From: Azorinus chamasolen
Lineage: Eukaryota; Mollusca; Bivalvia; Cardiida; Solecurtidae
NCBI GenBank assembly: GCA_963576725.1
Contig: OY755237.1
Location: 68,135,472-68,199,471 of the forward strand
Direction of reading: 5' to 3'
Length of the DNA: 64,000 bases
Positions within the stretch are counted from its first letter, which is position 1. The number at the start of each line of letters is the position of its first letter. Shown here in pieces: positions 31,701 through 41,194 of the stretch. The position numbers and the translations under genes are program-made. The notes beneath the pieces are model-generated. The model saw only the letters and a program-made list of their open reading frames with translations. It made no database searches and was not told the origin of the DNA.

Positions 31701-31993
31701 CTTTAACCCTTTACTACTCATGTGAGAGTTTATGGCAGCTTAGATATTAATTACCTGAGCTTTTATAATGGTGTATTTTTAGCTCATCAGTTTTTATGCC
31801 ACCAACGGCAGGCATATAGTAATGGCATTGTCCTTCCTTCCGTCTGTCCTTCCATCCGTTCGTCCCAAATTTTGTGTCCCTTCTATAACTTTGGTTTGCT
31901 TAACCCTTTCCTCCATAAATACACCTTTCTATGCCTCTGTAAAAGTCACTTTTTGAAACCATTGTGATAAATAGAGCATTTGCTCCTATGGTC
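31701..31993 (+). mobile_element. M2 left end, a third kind of Helentron-like 5' end, then half an M3
   Basis: M2 text to TTTTATAATGGTGTA (31776). Then TTTTTATGCCACCAACGGCA with a TATGCC/GGCATA hairpin and a TCCTTCCGTCTGTCC-rich run to about 31895. Then M3 from TTAACCC (31898), broken at its centre GCTCCTATGG (31990). Confidence 0.6.
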
Positions 31994-32263
31994 AGCTACA
32001 GGTAAATAAATTGATAAATCAGGTCTAAGATTAATAGCTTCACTATGCTTCCTTAACCCGTTCCCTCATATTGACGCCTTTAGACACCTCTGTTAAAGTC
32101 ATTTCTGAAACCATTGTGATAAATAGAGCATTTGCTCTATTTATCACAATGGTTTCAAAACTACACATTTCTAAACTTTTCCTTTGCTCTAGTAAATGCT
32201 CCTATTTGGTAGATTTATTCAAAGAGGTTGGGTCTAAAAATAGCCTATGAGGGAAAGGATTAG
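31991..32263 (+). repeat. Duplicated block 1: 62 bp flank plus M3
   Basis: GTCAGCTACAGGTAAATAAA ... ACTATGCTTCC followed by M3 (32053-32263, centre reduced to GAGCATTTGCTC). The same flank precedes the M3 at 36945. Confidence 0.88.
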
Positions 32264-32372
32264 ATATTGTTACTGTTTTACTGGTTTACTATTTTCATAA
32301 CGTAAATTTTATTTGCTGCTGTTTAGCAAAAGTCCAGATAAGATATGTAAATTAGAACATTTTCAAGAATAA

Positions 32373-32510
32373 CTCCTTTATTTCTCCAACAATGTGACCA
32401 CTCTTTAGAATCGTCTCTTCAAGACGATCCTAAAGAGTGGTCACAACAGAGGGTTTGTTGGAGAAATTATCAGTTTAGTATCTATGTACACACATTTATC
32501 TGTTGTTCTG
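32373..32510. mobile_element. M6 MITE, ends 7 bp before exon G
   Basis: TTTATTTCTCCAACAATGTG, centre GAATCGTCTCTTCAAGACGA, GTTTGTTGGAGAAATTATCA. Confidence 0.85.
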
Positions 32511-32517
32511 TATTTAG

Positions 32518-32634
32518 GAATCACCGGGTAGTCTAAATAAGGTTGACATCCTGTCCCAAGGCACAAGGTTATATGCTTGTCCTAAGGAGATATGGCGGCT
32601 AGTAGATCACATCTGGACGTATGGAAGACACCAA
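32518..32634 (+). CDS. OCRL: OCRL exon G: RhoGAP-like domain
   Basis: The acceptor is TGTATTTAG before 32518 and the donor is GTAAGA at 32635. It has 39 codons in phase 0, including CPKEIWRLVDHIWTYGRHQ. The PKEIW.LVDH motif is conserved and carries the Trp that in the human protein contributes to binding F&H-motif partners (family knowledge). The middle, ESPGSLNKVDILSQGTRLYA, is the variable loop. Confidence 0.92.
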
Positions 32635-32680
32635 GTAAGAGATACTTTTATCATTATGTTAAGTGTTGTGTTGAATCTGT

Positions 32681-32908
32681 TTAACCCATTCCCTCATATT
32701 GACGAATTTTGACGAATCTGTAAAAGTCACTTTGTGAAACCATTGTGATAAATAAAGCATTTGCTCCTATAGGAGCAAATGCCTTATTTATCACAATGGT
32801 TTCAAACTACAAAATTCTAAAATTTTCCTTTTCTCCAGTTAATGCTCCTTTTCGGTAGATTTATTCAAAGAGGTTGTATCTAAAAATAGCCTATGAGGTA
32901 ACGGGTTA
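32681..32908 (+). mobile_element. M3 MITE, full length (228 bp)
   Basis: TTAACCCATTCCCTCATATT ... GAGGTAACGGGTTAA, centre TTTGCTCCTATAGGAGCAAA. Confidence 0.93.
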
Positions 32909-33310
32909 ACCCTTTTCCTGTTCAATATTTATGAAACATTTTATCACCTCATGAATATTCATGGATATAATCATTTGAATGGAACATTGACAAGGGATTT
33001 GTTCAACTTGGCAGAAGCTGCAGAAACAGATCTTCCCTATTGATTCCCTTGTTAAAATCACCTTTTGAAACTATTGTGATCAATAGAGCATTTGCTCCAT
33101 AGGAGCAAATGCTCTATTTATCACAATGGTTTCAAAACTATACAATTCTAAAATCTTCTTTTTTCTAGTGAATGCTCATTTACAGAAGATTTATTCACAA
33201 TGAGGTTGGGTCTAAAAATAACCGATGAAGGAATGGGTTAAGCATACAGAGAAGACGTTGATGAGAGGCTACTATAGGAACGTCCAAACTTGGTCCGCTC
33301 TGTTTTGTAT
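32905..33310 (+). mobile_element. Worn M2 MITE containing an M3 (33033-33239)
   Basis: CATGAATATTCATGGATATA and GCAGAAGCTGCAGAAACAGA of M2, then an M3 with centre TTTGCTCCATAGGAGCAAA. Confidence 0.72.
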
Positions 33311-33534
33311 AGCCCTTTCCCTCTTATAAATGTGTTTGCAAACAGAGTAGACCCAGATCAGAGGCTCCTATAGGAGTCATCTGATCAGAGTCTACTCTGT
33401 TTGATAATGGAATTTGATAGGTCTGTTTCTAAAATGGCTACACTTTTCCACCTTCCATATTTCATTATAACTATTGGCCATGAACATTCAGTAGGTATTG
33501 AAATTTGGAATAAACATAGAACAGGGAAAGGGAT
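33308..33534 (+). mobile_element. M1 MITE
   Basis: CCCTTTCCCTCTTATAAATG ... AACAGGGAAAGGG; centre GGCTCCTATAGGAG. Confidence 0.85.
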
Positions 33535-33653
33535 AGGCTTGAAAAGGCTTAAATGAAGGAAAGGATTAATCTTTTTTCTTTTACAAAACATGAATAAGCA
33601 TAAGGCTTCAGTGTGCTAATTAGAGATTTGGTAACACTTTGTTGCAATATCTA

Positions 33654-33853
33654 CAGAAAATCATCTGAGTTTTTGTAATGGCATACAGTTGAATCTTTGG
33701 TATTGGTAGAATCTGTACAGTTTGATCTATTATAACTTCATCAGCAAACAGAGCAGATCTTGATCAGACAGCATCTGTAGGAGTCATCTGGTGTCTGGAT
33801 CTTCTCCGTTTGCAAAGTCACGAAAAAGCATTTGTATGAAGGAAAGGATTAAA
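33654..33853 (+). mobile_element. M2 MITE, left end worn
   Basis: CAGCAAACAGAGCAGATCTT, centre GCATCTGTAGGAGTC, end GAAGGAAAGGATTAA. Confidence 0.72.
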
Positions 33854-33900
33854 ACAGTTTCTGAATCAAATATTTTTCTTCATGGTAATTAGATTCTGAA

Positions 33901-34323
33901 ATACACTAGAACTTATCTTAAGCAACCATCAAAAAGAGGTATAATTATGGGCTTTTAAGGCAGTTGGTAACTTAATGCAGGTCAAAAGTATTGCATAAAG
34001 CTCCTATAGGAGCTTTCCACATTACCTTTGCCCTGCATTAAGCAACCACATATTTTGTAAGACTCCTCTGTTCAATAAATGAATGGTCTCTTATATGTAT
34101 TCCAAATTTCAATACCTACTAAACATTCATGGACAATATAGTTATAATGAAAAATGGAAGATATAACATTATACCCATTTTAGAATTCATATTCCACTAG
34201 CAAACTGAGCAGACCCTGATCAGACGGCTCCTATAAGGAGCCGTCTGATCTGGGTCTACTCTGTTTGCCAATGCACGAAAACACATTCATGTGAAGGAAA
34301 GGGTTAAGACGGGTTCTACTGTA
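33901..34323. mobile_element. M5 MITE interrupted by M1 (about 34097-34307)
   Basis: ACTAGAACTTATCTTAAGCA on the left and GACGGGTTCTACTGTA on the right; between them an M1 (-) with centre GGCTCCTATAAGGAGCC. Confidence 0.82.
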
Positions 34324-34410
34324 CCTAGAAATTGTCAATGTTTTACCAGGAGTGTTGCTGGAGTGTCTGCATGGTTCATAAATGCTGCTTTATTACCAGC
34401 ATTCAGAGGG

Positions 34411-34647
34411 TTAACCCTTTCCCTGTTCTATATTTATTCCAAATTTCAATACCTAATTATTCATGGACAATATAGTATGGAAGGTGGAACATTGTTGTCA
34501 TGTTAAAAAGTAAAGAAACAGATCTATCAAATTTCCATCAGCAAACAGAGCAGACCCTGATCAGGCGGCTCCTATAGGAGCCGTCTGATCTGGGTCTACT
34601 CTGTTTGTAAATGCGTGAAAATGCATTTATATGAGGGAAAGGGTTAA
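34411..34647 (-). mobile_element. M1 MITE (237 bp)
   Basis: TTAA ends, centre GGCTCCTATAGGAGCC. Confidence 0.92.
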
Positions 34648-34937
34648 AATGCTGAATTTTGCAGTAAATACAGAACTCCTGAATTCCCTGATTAATTAGT
34701 CTCTTCAATATTCGCATAACGAAGCTTCAGAAGCATTGCAACAAATTGTTTTGAGCAATATAATTTGATGTATCACATGTGCTGATTAAATTTCAAAAAT
34801 TTCATAGTTTGGATATGAAATAACAAATCCCCAATCTCCTTAAATGTCCTTGGGCTGGTTCATTAGTTTATTGTTGAGACATAAATTGCTTATGGAATAT
34901 GTATCTTGGTATCACTGCGCAGTAGATAAGATGAATA

Positions 34938-35139
34938 CAGTAATACCTCTATAACGGCCTCTAAATTGTGTTAATTAGTTGGTATTTAGGGCAGGTGGCT
35001 GCTTAAAGCAAGGCGAAAGTAAAACAGAACGCTCCTATTGGAGCGTTCTGTTTTACTTTCACCTTGCATTAAGCAGCCACCTGCCTTTAACTCAAAATAC
35101 TTGATGTAATTTAGTGGCCATTAAAGAGAGGTTTTACTG
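34938..35139. mobile_element. M5 MITE (202 bp), subfamily with AACGCTCC centre
   Basis: CAGTAATACCTCTATAACGG ... AAAGAGAGGTTTTACTG, inner palindrome GAACGCTCCTATTGGAGCGT. Confidence 0.9.
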
Positions 35140-35169
35140 TAGAAATCTATAAAAATCTCTTGTTTCTCA

Positions 35170-35260
35170 GCTAAACCCAGTCTGGCTGCTATTCATTTGA
35201 ATCGCCTCGAAGAAACACTTTTAATGAATAGCAGCAATATACTGCAGAAAAACAGGAAAA
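35170..35260. repeat. Loose palindrome related to the one at 1196
   Basis: TCTCAGCTAAACCCAGTCTG and GCTGCTATTCATTTGAATCG facing AATGAATAGCAGCAATA. Confidence 0.5.
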
Positions 35261-35448
35261 ATATTTTTCTTAAATTTTCTAAATACACCTCTTATTCATG
35301 CTCTGATTATGATCTTAGAGTGTTTGTTTAAATACATGTAATGCTATTAGGGTTAAATTAGTGTCTGAATCCAGTATATTACTTGAGGGTGATTATGAGT
35401 CTGAAATACCTAGAAATTGTCAATGTCTTACTATTTTGTATTTTCATT

Positions 35449-35694
35449 AACCCTTCACTCCATAAATACACCTTTCTCTTTTAGCCATAGAGACACTTCA
35501 TAATTACACAATTCATGTTGCATTAAAAGGAGCATTAACTACAGAAAAGGAAAATTTTAGAATTTTGTAGTTCTGAAACCATTGTGATAAATAGAGCATT
35601 TGCTCCTATGGAGCAAATGCTCTATTTATCACAATGGTTTCAAAAAGTGACTTTTACAGAGGCGTAGAAAGGCGTATTCATGGAGGAAAAGGTT
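35449..35694 (-). mobile_element. M2/M3 chimera with M3 palindrome
   Basis: TTAACCCTTCACTCCATAAA start; GAAACCATTGTGATAAATAG and GCTCCTATGGAGC of M3; end GGAGGAAAAGGTTAA. Confidence 0.8.
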
Positions 35695-35844
35695 AAGGCA
35701 GTTTAGCTATGGGCAAGTTGTGCTAGTTTTAAAGCATGTAAAACAAAATTTAACCCTTCTTATTCCTAAAATATTATGTCTGCTTGATCTCTGATTTGCT
35801 GTACTTTTTTAATCAGTCAAACTATTTTTGAGAAGCTAATGACT

Positions 35845-35925
35845 GAGTGTCAAAGAGCTTGGACCCAGACGAGATACCGACGTACTCAGCATCTCATCTG
35901 GATCCAATCTGTTTGCAAATATCAG
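35845..35925. mobile_element. M9 palindrome
   Basis: GAGCTTGGACCCAGACGAGA ... GCATCTCATCTGGATCCAAT, then CTGTTTGC. Confidence 0.65.
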
Positions 35926-36266
35926 CCAAGATGTACTAAGCATACAAAGAGTTCAGTTCTCTAATTGTTGAATGTTGCAATCATATTCAAGGAAAATTAA
36001 GCGTACAATTTCTGATTAAAAATGAAATTATCCATAGTATTGAAGTGCCAATCCCATGGCCCAAATTTGAGTGTACTGTAGCCAAAGGTGCTATGGTCCA
36101 AAATTGAATCTGCCTTGAATTTGTCAAGCCCTGAATTCATTGTAATAAACAAGAAACAATCTTAACCCTTTTAACCTTCAAATGCTGAAATTTCAAATTG
36201 AGATTGGTACGACATTGTTTGATAATAGAAAGAAAGATTGATAATGTCGTTTGTTTGTATTTTCAG

Positions 36267-36351
36267 GAGGACCTCTTCCAGCAGCCAGGTTTGAATAAAG
36301 AGATCCATCAGATCAGAGATTGCCTAGATACCGGTACTCCAGATATGATTC
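36267..36351 (+). CDS. OCRL: OCRL exon H: RhoGAP-like domain, upstream of a U12 intron
   Basis: The acceptor is TATTTTCAG before 36267. It has 28 codons plus one base: EDLFQQPGLNKEIHQIRDCL then DTGTPDMI. EDLFQ.PG is the position where active RhoGAPs have the arginine finger; no Arg is seen here, as expected for the catalytically dead OCRL GAP domain. The exon ends before GTATCCTTT, a U12-type donor. Confidence 0.93.
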
Positions 36352-36474
36352 GTATCCTTTCAAATGTTGTTGAATAGATTGAAGTAGGTAATTTAATCAC
36401 AAATGTGTATCAACAAGGCTTTTATCCTTTGTAATCTGAATTTTCAACTAGACTGGCCCGTGGTGTGTAACAGT

Positions 36475-36800
36475 GAAGTCCATTCAGTATGAAAGGGTGA
36501 CATTGGCTGAAAAGTATTTGAAGTGGTAAACAGTGTGGGAAAGTATTTGAAATGGTAAACAGTGTGGGAAAGTATTTGAAATGGTAAACAGTGTGGGAAA
36601 CTATTTGAAATGGTAAACAGTGTGGGAAACTATTTGAAATGGTAAACAGTGTGGAAACTATTTGAAATGGTAAACAGTGTGGGAAACTATTTGAAATGGT
36701 AAACAGTGTGGGAAACTATTTGAAATGGTAAACAGTTGTGGGAAAGTATTTGAAATGGTCAACAGTGTGGGAAAGTATTTGAAATTTTAAACAGTGTAGG
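36475..36800 (+). repeat. Minisatellite of ~29 bp units grown from an M8 arm
   Basis: About 10 copies of GAAATGGTAAACAGTGTGGG with AAA(C/G)TATTT. The first unit follows GTCCATTCAGTATGAAAGGG, which is M8 text, and the unit matches M8's TTTTGAATGACAAACAGTGT. Confidence 0.85.
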
Positions 36801-36879
36801 AGTTATTTGTATAAGTTATTAAAACTTGTCCAAAATCCATGTAAATATCGATTGAAGTACGAAAGATATAAATATATAC

Positions 36880-37176
36880 AGGTCAGCTACAGGTAAATAA
36901 ATAGATAAATCAGGTCCAAGATTAATAGTTTCACTATGCTTCCTTTAACCTATTCCCTCATATAGACGCCTTTCGACACCTCTGTTAAAGTCATTTCTGA
37001 AACCATTGTGATAAATAGAGCATTTGCTCCATTGGAGCAAATGCTCTTTTTATCACAATGGTTTCAATACTAGTTACACATTTCTAAAAAAAACACATTT
37101 CCACTAGTAAATGCTCCTTTTCGGTAGATTTATTCAAAGGTCGGATCTAAAAATAGCCTATGAGGGAATGGGTTAA
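36880..37176 (+). repeat. Duplicated block 2: 64 bp flank plus M3 (36945-37176)
   Basis: GGTCAGCTACAGGTAAATAA ... ACTATGCTTCC precedes a full M3 (232 bp, TTAA ends, centre GCTCCATTGGAGC), as at 31991. Confidence 0.88.
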
Positions 37177-37394
37177 ATAAATATTGATAAATCGACCGAA
37201 AAGGAGCATTAACTAGATAAAAGGAAAATTTTACAATTGCATAGCTTTGAAACCATTGTGATAAATAGAGCACTTGCTCCTATGGAGCAAAATGAATGCT
37301 CTATTTATCACAGTGGTTTCAAAAAGTTACTTTTACAGAGGCGCTAAAAGGCGTCAGAGGCATCAAAAGGCGTCAGTAGGCAAGAATGGGTTAA
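37177..37394 (-). mobile_element. M3 MITE, head to head with the previous copy
   Basis: CGACCGAAAAGGAGCATTAA ... AAGAATGGGTTAA; palindrome with extra AATG (GGAGCAAAATGAATGCTC). Confidence 0.85.
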
Positions 37395-37494
37395 AGCAAA
37401 GTTAACTTGTTAAATTTTTCTCAATTTAACACTTTCAGTGTAAGAACAGGTATTTGCAAACAAATTAGAGGGCTTTGATCTATGTCTCCACTGT

Positions 37495-37569
37495 TTATTA
37501 ATCACAATGGTTTCAAAAAGTGGTTTTTAGAAAGGTGTCAAAAAGGTTCAGTATGAGGAAATGAATTAA
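37495..37569 (-). mobile_element. M3 right-half fragment
   Basis: ATTAATCACAATGGTTTCAA ... TATGAGGAAATGAATTAA. Confidence 0.7.
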
Positions 37570-37599
37570 AGTGTTGTAAAAACACAAACAAACAAACCA

Positions 37600-37985
37600 A
37601 ATCATGTAAGAAATAAGGACATCATAAATATCATGAATTTTTAAAGACATTTCTTTTAAAATAATAGAAAATTTTGGCCATGTAAGACATTGTAGAATCA
37701 GATTGATATTATTCCATGATAAGCATACAGTGCAGACCCTTATCAAATGACTCTGATTTGGGTTTACTCTGCAAAGTCATAAAAGGTCATCAGGGTCCAT
37801 GCTTATAAAACTTTTAGTTGAGTCTGAGTACGTTCTCAAGCTTTTGATTGGTCAGATTTGAGCCTCTGGCTCAAATCTGACCAATCAAAAGCTTGAGAAC
37901 TCAAATCTGACCAATCAAAAGCTTGAGAACGAAACTCCGACTCAACTAAAAGCTTTATAAGCATGGACCCAGGTAAAGGGCTAAT
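37600..37985 (+). mobile_element. M2 MITE with an M7 element in its right end
   Basis: CATGTAAGAAATAAGGACAT, CAGTGCAGACCCTTATCAAA, then M7; the last bases GGTAAAGGGCTAA follow it. Confidence 0.72.
37795..37972. mobile_element. M7 palindromic element with a duplicated arm piece
   Basis: GGGTCCATGCTTATAAAACT ... AGCTTTATAAGCATGGACCC. CAATCAAAAGCTTGAGAAC is present twice on the right side. Confidence 0.88.
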
Positions 37986-38019
37986 GGATGGAGATTTCTA
38001 TTTCCGAAATGTTTACCTC

Positions 38020-38255
38020 TTTCCCTAATGTACATTTATGCATAAATTGGTCACTTCATAAATACTATATTAACTTAATTATTATCATGTAGATTGTACT
38101 AGGGAATGTTTTGCTTTGACAAAAACTGTATAATCAGATCTATATAATTCCATAAGCAAACAGAATAGACCCTGATCAGACAACTCCTGCAGTAGCCATA
38201 TGATTTATTTCTACTCTCTTTGGCATGAAAAAGCATTTACATAAGGGAAATGTTA
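38020..38255 (+). mobile_element. M2 MITE, diverged; ends about 50 bp before the U12 branch site
   Basis: TTTCCCTAATGTACATTTAT, AAGCAAACAGAATAGACCCT, centre CTCCTGCAGTAG, end GGGAAATGTTAA. Confidence 0.75.
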
Positions 38256-38323
38256 ACTTTGATTGCTTTCCCACTCCCATGTTGTACATTTGGACATTAG
38301 TACGCTCCTTAACGCATGGTTAG

Positions 38324-38451
38324 CTGGAAGTATACATTCTGTAGCGGAGGCCTTGCTGCTATTTTTAGACGCCCTACCTGAACCTGTGATACCATATAAT
38401 TTGTATGAGAAATGTCTAGAATGTTCCAACAATTTCCTTCTTTGTAAGCAG
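38324..38451 (+). CDS. OCRL: OCRL exon I: RhoGAP-like domain
   Basis: It starts after the U12 acceptor GGTTAG and the donor is GTAAGT at 38452. It has two bases plus 42 codons: [20 protein letters not shown] through [39 protein letters not shown] is the most conserved stretch of OCRL-type GAP domains. Confidence 0.94.
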
Positions 38452-38504
38452 GTAAGTAAGTGCAATATACCTTAAATCCATGTGCTATTATACCATTAAA
38501 CTAA

Positions 38505-38752
38505 TTAACCCTTCGCTTGCTGAATTTTAAAATAAATTTCTCGTTCTTTACCCTTGCCTTGTTGTATAATTACATATATCTTCACTGTGTACAAGTATTT
38601 CACTGTGCAATCACTGCTGTGGAGTGCACTGGTTGCACAATCAACTTGTAAATAGTGCAGACCCTGATGAGACAGCTCCTGCAGGAGCTGTCTCATCTGG
38701 GTCTTCACTATTTACAGTTTGGTATATTGACGTGAATAACAAACGAAGGGTT
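38505..38752 (-). mobile_element. M4 MITE, right TTAA mutated to TTGA
   Basis: TTAACCCTTCGCTTGCTGAA ... AACGAAGGGTTGA; centre AGCTCCTGCAGGAGCT. An M2 right end (to 38805) follows. Confidence 0.9.
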
Positions 38753-38824
38753 GATATTCATGAGGTCATTATTTCTTACAAGAATATTAATTGGGTAAAT
38801 GTTTAAGTGTTTTGTTTGTTTTTA

Positions 38825-39056
38825 GCAGTTTCCCTAATGAACATTTATGCATAAATTGATCACTTCATGAATATTCATTAACTTCTTTTTTTCACAAGGT
38901 AAACTTTTCAAGGGCATTTTTGACAAAAATTGTAGGATCAGATCTATATAATTTCACTAGCAAAGAGAGCAGACCCTGATCAGATGGTTTTTACAGGAGC
39001 CATCTGATCTGGGTCTACTCTGTTGAGCAAAGGCATGAAAAAGTGTTTATTTGAGT
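38825..39056 (+). mobile_element. M2 MITE, ends about 33 bp before exon J
   Basis: CATGAATATTCATTAACTTC, AAGAGAGCAGACCCTGATCA, TTTTTACAGGAGCCATCTGA. Confidence 0.78.
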
Positions 39057-39089
39057 TATAGGTTTCTATCTTTTTGTTATCATTTACAG

Positions 39090-39201
39090 ACAATGGCCAC
39101 AGTTCCAGACTGCCATAGAAATGTCTTCAAATATTTATGTGCATTTTTGCGAGAATTGTTGGCGGAATCACAATATAATTCACTGGATATCAAATTCCTA
39201 G
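39090..39201 (+). CDS. OCRL: OCRL exon J: RhoGAP-like domain
   Basis: The acceptor is CATTTACAG before 39090 and the donor is GTTGGT at 39202 (a weak U2 donor). It has 37 codons plus one base: TMATVPDCHRNVFKYLCAFL through RELLAESQYNSLDIKFL. CHRNVF.YL.AFLRELL is conserved in OCRL and INPP5B. Confidence 0.93.
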
Positions 39202-39410
39202 GTTGGTATATTTTATGATTCTTTAATGATATTTACTCTTGTGTGTATAATGTAAGAATATGAGACTATAATTTGAATATTTTAGATTGACATTGAATGC
39301 TATTTCCTAGCGAAAAGATAACCTCAAGGAACCTTACAAAAACAAAATCTGATTCATCATATTTCAGTACTTGGTTAAATATTTATATTTTGAAATGTAA
39401 GATTAGTACT

Positions 39411-39550
39411 TTGAATGCAAGACATGAGCATACTGACATTTGCAAACAGTTTAGATACAGATCAGAGGGTTTGTAGAAGAGCCCACTGAACCAGGTCTCC
39501 ACTGTTGTCATTCAAAATTTTCCCTCAAGTTTTACACTTTGTACTGAATG
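39411..39550 (+). mobile_element. M8 MITE
   Basis: GACATTTGCAAACAGTTTAG ... GTCTCCACTGTTGTCATTCA; end TTTGTACTGAATGG. Confidence 0.7.
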
Positions 39551-39572
39551 GACGATGATGGGCTTCTTCACT

Positions 39573-39797
39573 TTAACCCTTTCCTCCATAAATACACCTT
39601 TCTACACCTCTGTAATAGTCACTTCTTGAAACCATTGTGATAAATAGAGCATTTGCTCTGAAGGAGCAAATGCTCTATTTATCACAATGGTTTCAAAACT
39701 ACAATTCTAAAGTTTCCTTTTCTCTAGTTAATGTGCCTTTTTGGTGGATTTATTCAAAGAGGTTGGATCTGAAAATAGCCTATGAGGGAATGGGATA
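39573..39797 (+). mobile_element. M3 MITE (last intron)
   Basis: TTAACCCTTTCCTCCATAAA ... GAGGGAATGGGATAA; centre TTTGCTCTGAAGGAGCAAA. Confidence 0.88.
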
Positions 39798-39893
39798 AAT
39801 ATTCATTAATCAATGGCTTACAATAACTCAGTCTCATTCTTATTGCAAACAAATAGGTTCAACAAATTTAGATACATTTTGTACATCTTACAG

Positions 39894-40042
39894 CATCAGT
39901 GTTTGGTGATGTGTTTCTAAGAGCCCCAACACAGTCAATGGGCACAATGACAAAAGCAGCAAGAAAACAACGGGCAAGGTCAGAAGAAATGAAGAAAGCT
40001 GGTTTCCTATACCACTTCTTAGCACATCCATATGATGAGTGA
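39894..40042 (+). CDS. OCRL: OCRL last coding exon
   Basis: The acceptor is CATCTTACAG before 39894. It has two bases, 48 codons and TGA at 40040-40042. The peptide starts SVFGDVFLRAPTQSMGTMTK, followed by a basic stretch AARKQRARSEEMKKA, and ends FLYHFLAHPYDE. The position of F...LLRPP in vertebrates is matched by VFLRAP. There is no CaaX box. Confidence 0.92.
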
Positions 40043-40390
40043 CTGTAATGTTTGGAAACAAGGAACCAGGGTTGTATGCTGTAGCGGTATTAGTACAGTA
40101 CAGTTCCATGTTGTGATATTGATGTGCTCTACAAGTAGTGATGATGCCCCCTGCTTCAGTCTTCGGTGAAGATTAAAGGTCCAAAGTGTTATTTTTATTT
40201 TAGATTTTGGTTTTAAATTGGAGTGATCAACTTGAAAATTTCAAATGAGTGTGTCTAGTTCATCCAGTTCAGATCTCTTGTGTTGTGGACCAGATTCATT
40301 TGCCTGTATAGAGGCACTCTCAGTGTAAGAGAAACATTGATGTAAGACTAGGAAGTTGTTTTCCAGAAGCATTGTATTCTTTAAAGGATG
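40043..40390 (+). other. Probable 3' UTR of the OCRL gene
   Basis: Single-copy sequence directly after the stop, before an M8 fragment and an M3 element. I see no clear AATAAA here; the 3' end is not fixed. An AATAAA-like site with a plausible transcript end is seen only much further down, near 52258. Confidence 0.4.
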
Positions 40391-40416
40391 TTAACCCTTT
40401 GAATTTGTGGAACAAG

Positions 40417-40645
40417 TTAACCCATTTCCTTATGTTGACACCTTTTGGTGCCTCTGTTAATGTCACTTTTGAAACCATTGTGATAAATAGAGCATTTGCT
40501 CCTATGGAGCAAATGCTCTATTTATTACAATTATTTCAAAACTGCACGGGTCTAAAAAAAAATCCTTTTTTCGAGTAGATGTTCCTTTTCAGTAGATTAA
40601 TCAAAAAAGTTGGGTATAGAAATAGCCTATAATGGAATGGGTTAA
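40417..40645 (+). mobile_element. M3 MITE (229 bp) just past the gene
   Basis: TTAACCCATTTCCTTATGTT ... AATGGAATGGGTTAA; an M8 left end (TTAACCCTTTGAATTTGTGG, 40391) precedes it. Confidence 0.9.
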
Positions 40646-40664
40646 CTGGCATTAGCACTCAGCG

Positions 40665-40885
40665 CTCTATGCCTTTGCAAACAGAGTAGTCCCAGGTCAG
40701 ACAGCTCTTATATATATGCCTTTTGAAACCTTTGCAAACAGAGAAGACCCAGATCAGACAATTAGTTTAGGATTTGTTTGGTCAGGGTCTGCTCTGTTAG
40801 CAAATGGATAATGTAAATCTCATTCTACATTTTTCACTAGGGCAAATTATTCCCTAGCTTGTATGCCATTATAAGAATTCAGTTA
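40665..40885 (-). mobile_element. M2 MITE with duplicated arm
   Basis: CCTTTGCAAACAGAGTAGTC and, 60 bp on, CCTTTGCAAACAGAGAAGAC; tail CATTCTACATTTTTCACTAG. Confidence 0.7.
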
Positions 40886-41086
40886 ACCCTTTCCCTGTTC
40901 TATATTTTGTCTAAATTTCAATGGAAGATGGAACATTGTATCCATTTTAGAAACTAAAGAAACGTATCTATCAAATTCCATTAGCAAACAGAGCAGACCC
41001 TGATCAGACAGCTTCTCCAGGATTCATCTGATCTGTGTCTTCTCTGTTTGCAAAGGTGTCAAAAAGCATTTGGAGGAAAGGGTTAA
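40883..41086 (-). mobile_element. M1 MITE (204 bp, internal deletion)
   Basis: TTAA ends; the ACCTACTGAATATTCATGG segment is missing; centre CTTCTCCAGGATTC worn. Confidence 0.88.
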
Positions 41087-41194
41087 TCTGTGATTCACTG
41101 TGAAACATTAATTTTTTGATAGCGGGTATATGTCATATAAATCAATTGTACGTTTTAGTACTACATACTATCCTGTCACTGGTTGTATAGTTCA

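Larger units (their letters stand above)
36352..38323 (+). other. U12-type GT-AG intron
   Basis: The 5' splice site GTATCCTTT at 36352-36360 is a full match to the U12 GT-type consensus. The branch site TCCTTAAC is at 38306-38313 and the AG at 38322-38323, about 11 bases later. There is no polypyrimidine tract before the AG. The junction makes ATT C|CT GGA (I-P-G), in frame with the family. Confidence 0.9.
3119..40042 (+). other. OCRL: 3' part of an OCRL/INPP5B-type inositol polyphosphate 5-phosphatase gene (gene span)
   Basis: Eleven exons in consistent phase, with matching splice sites, encode about 412 codons ending in a stop at 40040-40042. The order is 5-phosphatase C-terminus, linker, ASH domain, RhoGAP-like domain, as in vertebrate OCRL and INPP5B. 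The family removes the 5-phosphate of PI(4,5)P2 and PI(3,4,5)P3 at endosomes, Golgi and clathrin-coated pits. The N-terminal PH region and most of the catalytic domain lie before position 1. The predicted C-terminus (PYDE) lacks a CaaX box, which is closer to OCRL than to INPP5B; invertebrates usually have one gene for both. Introns add up to about 36 kb and are filled with MITEs. Confidence 0.9.
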
